The notes under the pieces are model-generated. The model saw only the letters and a program-made list of their open reading frames with translations. It was not told the origin of the DNA and did no database searches. A stretch of DNA of 64,000 nt, taken from contig CM114273.1 in assembly GCA_050084515.1 (NCBI GenBank), positions 10,912,001 through 10,976,000 of the forward strand, given 5' to 3'. Source of the stretch: Blasia pusilla (Eukaryota > Marchantiophyta > Marchantiopsida > Blasiales). Positions within the stretch are counted from its first letter, which is position 1, and every line of letters starts with the position of its first letter. Of this stretch, positions 23,419 to 33,670 are shown piece after piece. Position numbers and translations under genes: made by a program.

Positions 23419-24797
23419 TCAAACGACGTCCCAGGAAGTCCATAGGTGCCTATCTCTCCTCGTCTCGCCCACAGCCAATGCCTGTACAGACCCTGTAGGC
23501 AATTGTCCAACTCGTGGACGTGACGGCATGGATGACACTCGCATCCGTCTCTGCTCAACCATACCAAGGCTGACTATCCATGTGAGACACTTGAGGTCCA
23601 TCGCCTACCCCAACACTTGTCTCCGAGATGCCTCAGTCATACGTGGAAGCGCCGTTGTACCTATAGCGAATCCCATGGCGCGATCGCGCTCATCTGCTGT
23701 AGGCTTCTCCAATGCTCGGGTCACCTCATCCCAAATCATGCATAGCCCTCCTTGACAAAAGGCATGGGATGCTGGGAAGCTCACCAGTGTAGGTAAGGCT
23801 GCCCTCAACTCCCCCACCCTATTGGCCATCGCCAACGGTGATCTATCATCCCGCATCACCACCTGAGATTGACGCCCTGAGCCCAAAATAGCATCCACTG
23901 TGAGATGTTGTGCTCTCTGGACTCCATCGTATGCTCGACTCAGTACCTCTGATGGTATCAAGTTCGTCCACCATAGTCGTGGACGATGGGCGCGTGATTC
24001 AACTCTCGTTGCATCTAACAACACAGCAGGTCCCAACCAAGACCTCACTTGATGCACACTCGTCATCACACGTGCACGAGTGTCTCCCAACAACGACACG
24101 TTCTCCAAAATGTATGCTGGAGAATATGTGTGACTCTCCTGCAAGTGTCGTACTACTCGCAACATCTCCCAAAACATCCCTGACCTCGAATCGTGCAATC
24201 CAAACCCTCGGCCAGTTGATGAATGACCCTGACATGGCCATCTAACAATCACCAAGTGAATGGTGCCAACTCTATCCAGATTGTGGGCCCCCACCAAAGA
24301 GATGTCGGCGGGTAGTGTATGCTGATATCCCCGTACTGCAGATACCGAAAACAACTCAGGATACCTTTGGACCAATCTCGCTAGGTGACGTAATGATACT
24401 CGCCGCGTTGTCTCGTCTCTCTCCACATAAAGGTACTGATGCACCCGTATGCCCGCCAGCACTACTGGAGCCAATCCGGTGCTAATTACACAATGGGTGT
24501 GGTATTCAATGGGGTCAACGTCTCCACTCCAGGGGCCTGATCGCCACCTGACTCTCGTTGCTTTGGGATAACGGCATGACTCCATGCCGACCTCATGAGG
24601 TCTTCGGTACTCCTCTGTAGCTCTCGAGTCGTACCCCACAATGGTAAAGAGGTCTCGCCAACATGGGAAGAGACACTCGCCATGGCCTGTCTCTCCATGG
24701 AACTATCCGCTATTGGGACATCCTCTGCATGTGCATTCCTCTCCAACAACTCTCCTGGCCAGCTAACACTACATGTGAAAGCTGCCAACGTGGTCAC
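23419..24797 (-). pseudogene. C5 cytosine DNA methyltransferase module
   Basis: The main frame (24639-23605, 344 codons) carries: motif I region ISTGLAPVVLAGI near residues 52-64; motif IV with catalytic Cys136 (WPCQGHS, codon 24232-24234); the GFGLHDSRSGMFWEMLRV helix; motif VI ENV (179-181); motif VIII-like SRAHRPRLWWTN (215-226); then a target-recognition region and the ADERDRAMGF and RRQVLG segments of motifs IX-X. Motif X continues after a TAG into AMDLKCLTWIVSLG (23601 leftwards). The segment before motif I is in another frame (24797-24486), implying a one-base loss within motif I. Family: eukaryotic DNMT of the retrotransposon-captured type. It would methylate cytosine, possibly CG, in element or host DNA. 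The copy is inactive as it stands. Confidence 0.85.
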
Positions 24798-24821
24798 AGA
24801 CTCATCTCGTGATCGACCACC

Positions 24822-25640
24822 TCATCCCGCAAATTGCACGGATAATTGACTCATCCGCACGTCATCTGACCGCCATCCTGGCCAATAAGCAACGGTCTCC
24901 TCCCTGAAGTCAAGGATGAATCTTGGGGGATATAACAGTGTACTCCCCACCAACACATCGTACGACTCAGCTGGTGTCGTAATCGCATGTGTGCGCACCA
25001 TAGCACTATCTGTCGCATGCTCTGGCTGGACTCTGACAACTATCTCTTGTCGATTCATATACTGCGTGGGTGACACGGACCCAATCAAGGTCTATAGCTG
25101 GAAGGGACAAGTCTCAATGTCCGCCTTGTTTAACCCGAACGCTAAACACGCCGCCTTCCCTAAGATCAAGGGTTGCGCTCCTGAATCAAGTAGGACGCGC
25201 TGCGGGTGGTATACTGTCCCCGTCGGACTAACCAAATGAAATACTCCAGCTCGGTTATCCAGTAACACTACTCTAGAAGTCACGACTGTTCGCTCTATGG
25301 TTGGCCGAGCTGGCATATCTACCAACTTCGCCGCCGTCGCATGCCATGACTTTGTGGGGGACTTCTTGAGCACCGGCTTTGAGGGCAAGTCCACCACCTC
25401 CTCAACTACCTCTGAACAAGAAACAATCACCTCTCCACGCTCACACAACATGGCAACCAACCCAAACACCTCAGCTGGTCCAACTCCCAACGTCGCCAAC
25501 TCTATGGCAGAAAATAGCGGAGTCTGACTCACTCTAGTGGCCACCTCGACTATGGTCAACATTGACTCCACTCGAGCCGGCATAGGAGTTGTCATTCCAA
25601 CTCCTCGTGACATCGACATACCTTCTTGAGCTGTAGGCAT
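24822..25640 (-). pseudogene. Aspartic protease region of the gypsy element
   Basis: The retroviral-type active-site motif VLLDSGAQPLILG lies near 25160-25196, in a frame that ends at 25092. Downstream in another frame, YDVLVGSTLLYPPRFILDF resembles the end of the protease fold. The enzyme would cleave the element's polyprotein. A stop and frame break follow the active site. Confidence 0.7.
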
Positions 25641-25730
25641 TGCTGGTCGTCAAGGCACCATCGATGGTGTGTGTAGTACCTCCAACAATGTGAATGATTG
25701 TGGAATCCTCGCCTGCAGTGGGTTCCACAG

Positions 25731-27274
25731 TCATTCAGTCCCCTCCAGTGGGTCAATCTCAACTCCACCTCTCGATGGCTCGGTGCCTCTTGCAGCACCC
25801 CGAGTCACCATTGTAGCCGCCTCAACCTGAGTTGCACTACACATAAACCCCATACTAGCAAGATCCTCACACGGGTCAGGGTAAGAGATAGAAGTTGGAG
25901 CCACACTAGCTGCTCGCGGCTTTGTGCCTTCCATGAGCTGCGTCATCGTCATGATAACAATCCTCTGCTCCAATTGATTGATGCGTGAGAGAAGTGCCGG
26001 CTCTTGTGCTCTTGCTCCATCTCCTTTGGCTAGTGGTGGTCCTCTACCACCATGTCTAGGAAGAACTCCCCAACCTCCTTCAAGACAACCGCCCCCAGGC
26101 CCTCGGCCTACCTCTGGACGTGCCTCTCGGGGAAGGTCAAAACATGTATCCCTAGTGTGACCATATCTGTGGCAATAGTCACACTGAACTGTGGTAGGGC
26201 CATCCTCTATGGCTCCTGAGCAATCAGAGACACTCGTGGTCCTCTCCCATGGTATGTGCAATCTCTTTGCCTATGGGCCCCTCCACACGTCCAACAAGAC
26301 AACATTGGTCCCTGCTGAGCAACATATGTAGATACGGGTCGTTGCCTAATAGGCTCATGGTACACGGCCTGCTCTCTAGGCACACTGGCCCGCTGCGGTG
26401 GTACTGGTGCTTGTTGTGGCACCTGTGGGGTCACCGTCGCTCGTGGACCCGTAAACTCTCAAGAAAATCTAGCAGTCACTACCTGCTCCTCACTCATGTT
26501 GAGCTCAATACTCTCAGAAAACTCAAAGATCACCTTCAATGTGGGCTTTGCTGTGTGAATCAACACCGCATCTTGGACTCTCCTCCGTAGTTCTCGGTCC
26601 AAAACCCCATACGAATATTGGATTAACTGCACCTCAATCACTCCATACATAGTAATGATCAGCCTCCTCATGCATGTGAATGCCTCTCTCAAAATCTCAC
26701 CCGATCATCATTGAAAATCCTGTAGACTCTCCAGCTTATCAGTGCGTACGCCCTGATAGGTCTTCCCCAACTGTCGGAAGAACTCCACTCTGGGATTGAA
26801 GCTGGGTGGCCCTCTACCACCAAAGGTCTCTGCCACATCGCCAGTCTCACTACCCTCCTCTCCATCTAGTCTCTGGGGTGATGGTGTGGGTCTCTCTCCT
26901 CTCACGATCCCATCATATGCCTCGCGACCACTTGTGGACACATACCTTGAAGACCAATACATCCTCCAAGCATCGATCTTTACTGAATATAGTGATCAAA
27001 ACTCCATGTAGTCATCCACCAGAGGACCCTCCAAGTGCTAGAACAACCCCTTCCATGCCATGAAAGGATTGAACCGTGTCGGGGTCCGTATCTCCTGGAA
27101 GTCACACCACATGTCAAACTCTTGGATAAAATCATCTAAGTCGATGGTGCCCACTGCACCCGAGAAATGACGCACGCCCCGATGGCCCATGTCATCCATC
27201 TCCTGCCAAATGATACTGCCTCCGTCTGCGATCTCATCACGAGACCGGGTGTCTAGTGATGACGATCCAACCAC
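25731..27274 (-). pseudogene. gag: gag of the gypsy element (broken)
   Basis: Read from 27274 leftwards in several frames. Capsid-like sequence includes IDLDDFIQEFDMWCDFQ and PTRFNPFMAWKGLF, then a helical stretch with YGVLDRELRRRVQDAV. It ends with two CCHC zinc knuckles: CWTCGGAHRQRDC (26258-26296) and CDYCHRYGHTRDTC (26142-26183), which lie in different frames. Gag forms the particle and binds the RNA. At least three frame breaks or stops are present. Confidence 0.75.
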
Positions 27275-29300
27275 GGATGGATGTCAAGGTAGGTCCTCAC
27301 TCGTAACCCCTCGATATCTCACTCCACTCTGTGTCATACCACTACTAGTGCTCGCACTACCCTGTTCTTCCGAACCCTGGAAGAGAACCTCACGACGTTC
27401 TTCACCTAACCTACCGACACGCTCGAGTCATACATGCAACCCCTACTCGGCAACTGCCATATATCCACCAACATGCTACACATGAAAAGAGTCTACACTT
27501 GTCATCATCACTGCACCCTCCTTGCACCAACTACTACCCGATGCCCAACACTCTCAATCATAGAAGATAAGTGCAAGAAAAGGGACTCGAATGGGTAACC
27601 TGATCACGCGCACCAACCTACTACACCGTCAACATCCACTCCATACGTGTGGCATGACAACCTCTGTAGCACAACCATTTCCTCGCACACCCGTCAAACC
27701 TCCCGTCAGCATCGGCGTGTGTGTCCCCATCACAATCCTCACAAATCCCTGCCATGCCCGAAAAACATCACGTCGTGCAAACCTCTCTGCCCATCCCCAA
27801 ATGCGCCCTGTAACTTTACTCAACTCCGTCTCAACTCAACCATGTCAGCCCGTCTACCAGGCTGCCCACACCGCTACCACGTAAGCCCTACCCGGTTACC
27901 ACGTTGGGTGGGAGGTGCCGACCATGATGATCCCGAAGTTAGCGCCGACCATGGCGCCAGCCACGTCCGAAAAAAGGGGGGGCGCGGGCGACCTTATGCA
28001 CGCCTCCCAAGTGTGGGGAGGAAGGGGGGCGCGGCTTTAACCTACCTAGTAACGCTGATACCTAACTCTACCCGCCGTCATCCACCCTAAACCTAGTTCA
28101 GCCACCTTTTACTTGACAACCCCCAGGCGGCTGCAAGCCCTAAAGGTGCTTTTCTCCTCTTGAATACCAAGGTTCTCACCATGCGCTGCTCACAAGTCGA
28201 TGCCACACTCGCTGCCCCACTTTGTACTACACTCTATCACTGCCACTGTCCCCAATCCCTGTGCACCAGCAAAAACCTGAGAAAACGGATAGCGCTTGCG
28301 CGCACGACCTTCCCTACAAAAAAAACGACAAACAAACGTCACTCAATGTCTTTGGGGGCTCCCGACCGAGGCAACTCACTTGCCTATCTGCAAACAACAC
28401 GTTCCCACATGCCCCTTGGCATCTTTCTCATGTAAAAATAAAGAGTAGTAAAAACAGTACACCTGGCCTAAAACTCCACTCCTCAATCTACATCGACAAA
28501 TCGAGCATCGTCCATCCTGCACTATCAAGGAATCCGGATGCTAGCACCCTAGTCCTATCTCACACACATACAAGAGAGGTGCTCCAACGGCCCAACATGA
28601 GAAAGGTGGCTTGGGAAAGCCATCTTCCTCCCTTATATAGAGTTGGGAAGAGCCAAAAGGCTCTTCCCCTAAAAATAGTTATCCTCCTGGTAACCTATGC
28701 GCACAGGTTACTAGGGGCGGGTGACCTGGTCAACAAGTCACCTGGTTGTGAAAGACCCAGGAAAGTTGTCAGAAACGACGTTCCTGGCACAATGGACCTA
28801 TCCTCAACCTCATCCGACATAGTGGGACAAAGTTACAAAGATAGTCCGCTGGCTCTTATGCCCTATGTACGATAGATCTCGGCCTATCGGCTACTCAGAT
28901 GTGACAAAGTAAGCTGCTATTGCCTAGTGTTGTGTACTCAACCTTTGCAATATTCACATAGTAACTCCTCTTTACATAAGCATGCATTTTGGTATTTATT
29001 CTTGTAGTGAGGGATCTAGAAAGAGGTGATGACATTCAAGGGTGTTGAATTTGATGAAACCACCCTCACAAGACTGTAAGCTGTAACTCACTATACTCGA
29101 TTGAGAGGTGGCATTAAGCCAAACCAATTCCTGGAGCTCAGGTTGATCATGAAACTGCCTCTTGAGCTTGTCGTACGCATACTCATTGCTACACAACATA
29201 CATCGCTTTCACCGAAAAAACACATAGACACGCACGATCCCATGCTAACTCTTGGCATCCAAATAACGAGACGAGAAGTACCAAAATATCTCCAATAAAT
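27275..29300. other. Flank and possible 5' LTR of the gypsy element
   Basis: On the minus strand, CTATATAAGG near 28637 is a good TATA box upstream of gag. A similar CTATATAAAG lies near 29650. The sequence around 28600-28640 (CTTGGGAAAGCCATCTTCCTC) resembles 49706-49728. These look like LTR pieces, possibly from nested elements, but no pair of ends could be fixed. Plus-strand open frames here (27591-28090, 28222-28875) have no domain. Confidence 0.35.
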
Positions 29301-32300
29301 CAAGTAGATCTCACATCAATGTCTCACACCAATCTCTCCATGGTGTGCACTCTCTCTCATGTCAAACCAAACCCACTCTTCTAATGAGAGGCTTGGGTTA
29401 CACACACAAGGCAAGGAGGACCATAGCTCCGCCACCTCATGCCAAGAGGTTCAACAAAGAGAGAATGAACTCTCAAGTTGTCTCGCTCGGAGGTATAATC
29501 CCTTCCCTCTCCCAAGCTCTCTCCTCGGTAACCTATGCTTGCGGGTCACCTCCTTGTCTCTTGACCTGCTGTAGCGGGTCAAGAGTCACTTCCCAAAGTG
29601 GAAAGTCAGCTATACTCTAAATGGAAGCTTACCCAAAATAGCAAGTTTCTTTATATAGCTCCAAATGAGTTGAAACGAAGGGGAAACCTGCTCTATCAGG
29701 TTACTTGTGGCCTCAACATGTCATCCTCAACTTCTTGAGGCTGTCCTCTAGTGTCTCTAAATGCGCTCTACTAGATCTCGCCGATCTATCCTAAAAGACG
29801 GGACAAGCTTCTAGTGGACCTCTCTTCCGCAAAGGCTACGCACTTACTATCTCGGCTAAAGGATGCCCGGGAAGATAAGACCCTATTTTTCTCCCTTGAT
29901 GATGACTAGCATAGTATTGGAGAGGGCCACTGTGCTCAGGCATCGATATCATACATGGGTAGCGCCAGTGCAAGTTGTGCCTCCTCAGTAAACTTACACA
30001 ACATCATTAGCTCATATGAGGGTCCGCTCCTGCCGGAATCACCTAACCAGAGGAAGTGTACATAAGATTGTACCTTAGGTATGCACATGAACTCTTGGCT
30101 ATATTCATTTTTTCATATTTACCTCCATTAATTTCTTTCTTGATCTTCTTGACTATTTGTTAATCTACCTCTTGTTATTGTTGTCATATGTGTTTGTAGG
30201 TCATACATGCACTAGCCAACATTACACTAGCTATTGGCAACACTTGATGGATGATCACTACTTGCTTGGATAGTGACAAATTTTGATAACACAATATATA
30301 CCACTCCTTGATGCACGACGAAAGCATCACTATTAGCTAGGCTTACAACTTTCTGTGTATGTACTTACTTTAGCTTGTCTGCAACATACTATGGTCAACC
30401 ATTAAACACTACTATCCTTGCGCTCATATAATACAATGTGTGAGGCATGACATATGCCTACTTAGGCTCGACCACTCTATCCTTGCCTTGATAACTTGCT
30501 TTCTATAGCTACCCTACTGAGTTCTCATAAATGATTGCCCACAATAATTTTGCATGCATCACTTAAGCCCAAGGTTTCATGTGGACAAAGTCCGTGGACT
30601 TATGTCCGTCCTATGGAAGGACTTTTCCGTATGGGCCCCGTCTTTCCCTTCTTTCTCATTCCCCTTACTTGCCTTCGTGTTCCATACTCCCCTATTTCTT
30701 CCTCCCTCCACCTTCACTCCCTCCTCCCTCATTGCTCCTCTCATCCTTGCCTTGCCTTCCATCATGGACTAAAAGTGTGGGTCCCACCTCTCGTAACCCA
30801 TGTCCATGGATATATCCAAACTTGTACGTCGATGTCCGTCCTAAGAAAGGACTTGTCCGTTTTTGTGCAACCATGCTTAAGTCCTGCTGTCTGATTCTTT
30901 CCATTGCAATATACTTGCCTTCGTGGTCCTTTAATATGATGTCTGCTTAGGATAAGTTTGAGAAATGCTTTCACTATGTACTATTTGGTCCGCTTCTGTG
31001 ATATTCTATTTTCAATACCTATTTTCTTGCCTATTCTTATTTATTCGGTTGGGGTAATCCACTTTCATCTCTGTTTTGCAGAAGAATAGGCAACCACACT
31101 CCACTATAAGCGATTACCGCTCACCATAAGGGCTTGCTTAGGATGTGTGTGTCCTAGTCGAGGAAGCAGCTATATGTCAAGCATTAAGAAGTCGCAGCTC
31201 CCTTGCAAAATGAGGCCAACTCATCTACTATGGTTCCGCTCTCCGTATTCAATGCAACCATCAAGAACATAGAGTTGATTTATAAGAGTGATACTCGCAA
31301 TAAGACACTACATCGAGTTTTACAATATATCAACCATGATTAGGCCATAAATGTCCCCACTATTCTTATTTTGCAGAACAAGATCAATGACATCAGTCAT
31401 GAGGTTTGTCTTATATGCAATTATTGCCGTGAAAACTACACCACAGATGGCAAACTTGCTTCCTATATCTTGAGTTTAGAGTCCCTCTTACCCACTCAAT
31501 GAATAACTTAGTGTTACTCATTATTACTTTTCATGAATGGCTGGGCTATATTTCGTAGAATGTATACTTCAATTGATGTACTGCATGCTAGTACCTCTAC
31601 TATGGTGATCGGAATTTATTTAGTTCTGCTTGCTATTTTCTATGAACAGTCTTAAGTATGCTCAGGTGAAGGATTTTCATTGCTACCTTGCACCAGTAAA
31701 TGATGAGTAGTCTTTGCTGCTATTACTACGATATTTCACATATTTACTTACATACTTTTATTGCAATTTGTATCCTCCTCAGCCATACACCTGATTGCTC
31801 TATTACCACTTCCTCGCAGCTTATAATTGTTTATATATTGGGCTTGACTAAAGTTCTACAATCATATTACACAAGTATAAACATGAGACATCATCAACAT
31901 ATTTAAATGTGCATACCTTCGCCATAGCTTCAGTTCTATGCATACACTCAACAACTTTGTCTCTACAGGGGTGTGCAATAAGGTTGGCGCATTTTTCAGG
32001 CACAATTCATGGACTTGGGAATTCAGTAGTTACTACCAACTATCTAGCTATCATGTTTACTATAAAATTATTCTCATTCATCGAGTTTGCAACGGTGCCC
32101 ATGTGATTCACTTCTATTAACTCCATTTTATTAAATTCTTACTCACCATGGTGCATAGTTTCAAGTTAAAAAACACCGTAGACAACAACCTAACCATAAA
32201 TGTGCATGAATTAACTGTCTCGGCTATTGTAAAGCTTGTCTAAATTTTCATGTCAGTTGTTCTACAAACCTTTGATCACACAGGTTCACCTTCTCGTGTG

Positions 32301-33107
32301 TTAAAGTGGGGGATCACTCAAACAATAAGATTACCGAAAAAGGAACCTCTATCACTTCTCGACTATCAGCAAATAGGCTCTCACTTTTGTCTGTTCGCAA
32401 CGTAACAGCCACACAAGTTAACATAAGAAAATGGTAAAAAAACGCTATGAACCTAGGCTCGGTCCATTTCCTTCATATTCAGCATTTTTATTTTTTACTC
32501 TGAATTTGTAGCAAATTGTGTATCTTCCGGTCCCGGTATAATTTTTACCACTTACTATGTTTCCTGATAAACCACTGTGACTTTACTATTTACCACAATA
32601 ACTCATTCATTGGTTTTGCTCATATCCTAAGGCGATTATTTTCAGCACATATTCCAACAGGCAACACCATCTATACTATAATTTGAGGAGTGTTTCTGAC
32701 ATGGCGACACCCGCATAGCATGACACGTGTCACCTTAAATCGGCACGTAGTTCAGAAGGGCCTATATGCACGAGGCGCGCATACATGCAGGACGGGGGCG
32801 AATATGCACACACGACCCCTCACATGCACTAACTAGTATACACTACTCAGTTCTCACATCTCGCGTTATCTTGCTTGCCTCATTCTTTATTCGACAACAC
32901 GGGGCCCGCATTCTTGTTTTCGTTGAGTTTTGGTGCGGAACCTATTGGTCGCTAACAGAGCGTGTCATTTTATCTCTCGCACCGAAGAGACCAATGGGTA
33001 GTCAGTGTCATGGTCATGCACGGGTGTGAAAAGAGACTTATCATGTTGCACACAAAATCTTTCTTTTTCTGCCGGTCGAGGGGAAAACATTTTTCTACCG
33101 CAATAAA
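29301..33107. other. Repeat-derived region; no supported gene
   Basis: No protein family was recognised in any frame. A short motif TCCGTCCTA-(8 nt)-GACTT is duplicated at about 30606 and 30836. TCTATACTATAATTTGAGG near 32669 resembles the 5' terminus of the Helitron-like family. Confidence 0.4.
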
Positions 33108-33190
33108 ATAGAAAACATTTTCTTGTTGGTTGGCTGATGTAAAGAAAAAAGTGTTTGCAAACCAAAAAGGCACACACCCCGGAAATATAG
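33108..33190 (-). mobile_element. Helitron-like repeat copy (c), minus strand
   Basis: The minus strand reads CTATATTTCCGGGGTGTGTG at 33190, then CCTTTTTGGTTTGCAAACAC and CAACAAGAAAATGTTTTC, the same order of landmarks as copies (b) and (d). Its 3' end was not found. Confidence 0.5.
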
Positions 33191-33463
33191 GAAACGGGGA
33201 CGTTCTCGAGGAGTTCGCTTCCGGCCCTAAGGGCGTAAACACAAAGCCCGGGGACCTAGGCCTCGTCCCCTACCCATGTTCAATCTCATCTGCACCTCCC
33301 TTCTCCCGTCCGCACCATCCTGCCCTCGTTTGAAATTCTTGCTAGAACGCACTTAAGAGACATTCGAACTTGATGGTAAGCTTCTTGTCGCAGCGCTTCT
33401 CATATCACACAACTCCGTTTGTGTTCGTGATTTCGCTCGACCCGTTTGCCGAGCGGACTGTTC

Positions 33464-33670
33464 CATTTAAGCCGTGGTGGAGAGCCGGCTCTTCCGTGGA
33501 ATGAGTCGCACCGTTTGTGCCGATTTGCCGTGCAGTACGTGAATCCGAGGCGGCTTAGAAATTGATTCATTTAAGCCGTCGCGGAACCTCGGCTTTTCCG
33601 TGGAATGTGTTGCACCGTTTGTGCCGATTTGCCGTCAAGTACGTGAATCGGAGGCGGCTTAGAAATTGAC
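33464..33670. repeat. 104-bp tandem duplication
   Basis: Units 33464-33567 and 33568-33670 share CATTTAAGCCGT, TCCGTGGAATG, CACCGTTTGTGCCGATTTGC and GAGGCGGCTTAGAAATTGA. The sequence is richer in G+C than its surroundings. It lies about 2.4 kb before the first kinesin exon found and may be promoter-region DNA. Confidence 0.8.

Larger units (their letters stand above)
20199..27274 (-). mobile_element. Ty3/gypsy retrotransposon encoding a C5 cytosine methyltransferase and a PHD finger
   Basis: Coding order on the minus strand: gag with two zinc knuckles, aspartic protease, C5 methyltransferase, reverse transcriptase, RNase H, integrase, PHD finger. The order RT-RH-IN assigns it to Ty3/gypsy. 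All modules carry recognisable motifs, but frameshifts and stop codons separate them, so this copy cannot be autonomous. Clear LTRs were not delimited. A TATA-like CTATATAAGG on the minus strand near 28637 could belong to the 5' LTR, and a short sequence shared by 19979-20018 and 29167-29203 may be an LTR remnant. Methyltransferase capture by retrotransposons is reported from charophytes (Klebsormidium) and dinoflagellates (de Mendoza and colleagues, 2018), so the architecture has precedent. Confidence 0.9.

Noticed and set aside
27591-28875. Several plus-strand ORFs at the gypsy flank
   Set aside because: They lie in LTR-like or leader DNA of a minus-strand element and have no recognisable domain.
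30535-30950. Overlapping ORFs in all frames over a CT-rich tract
   Set aside because: Open because of biased composition; the peptides are low complexity with no family signature.
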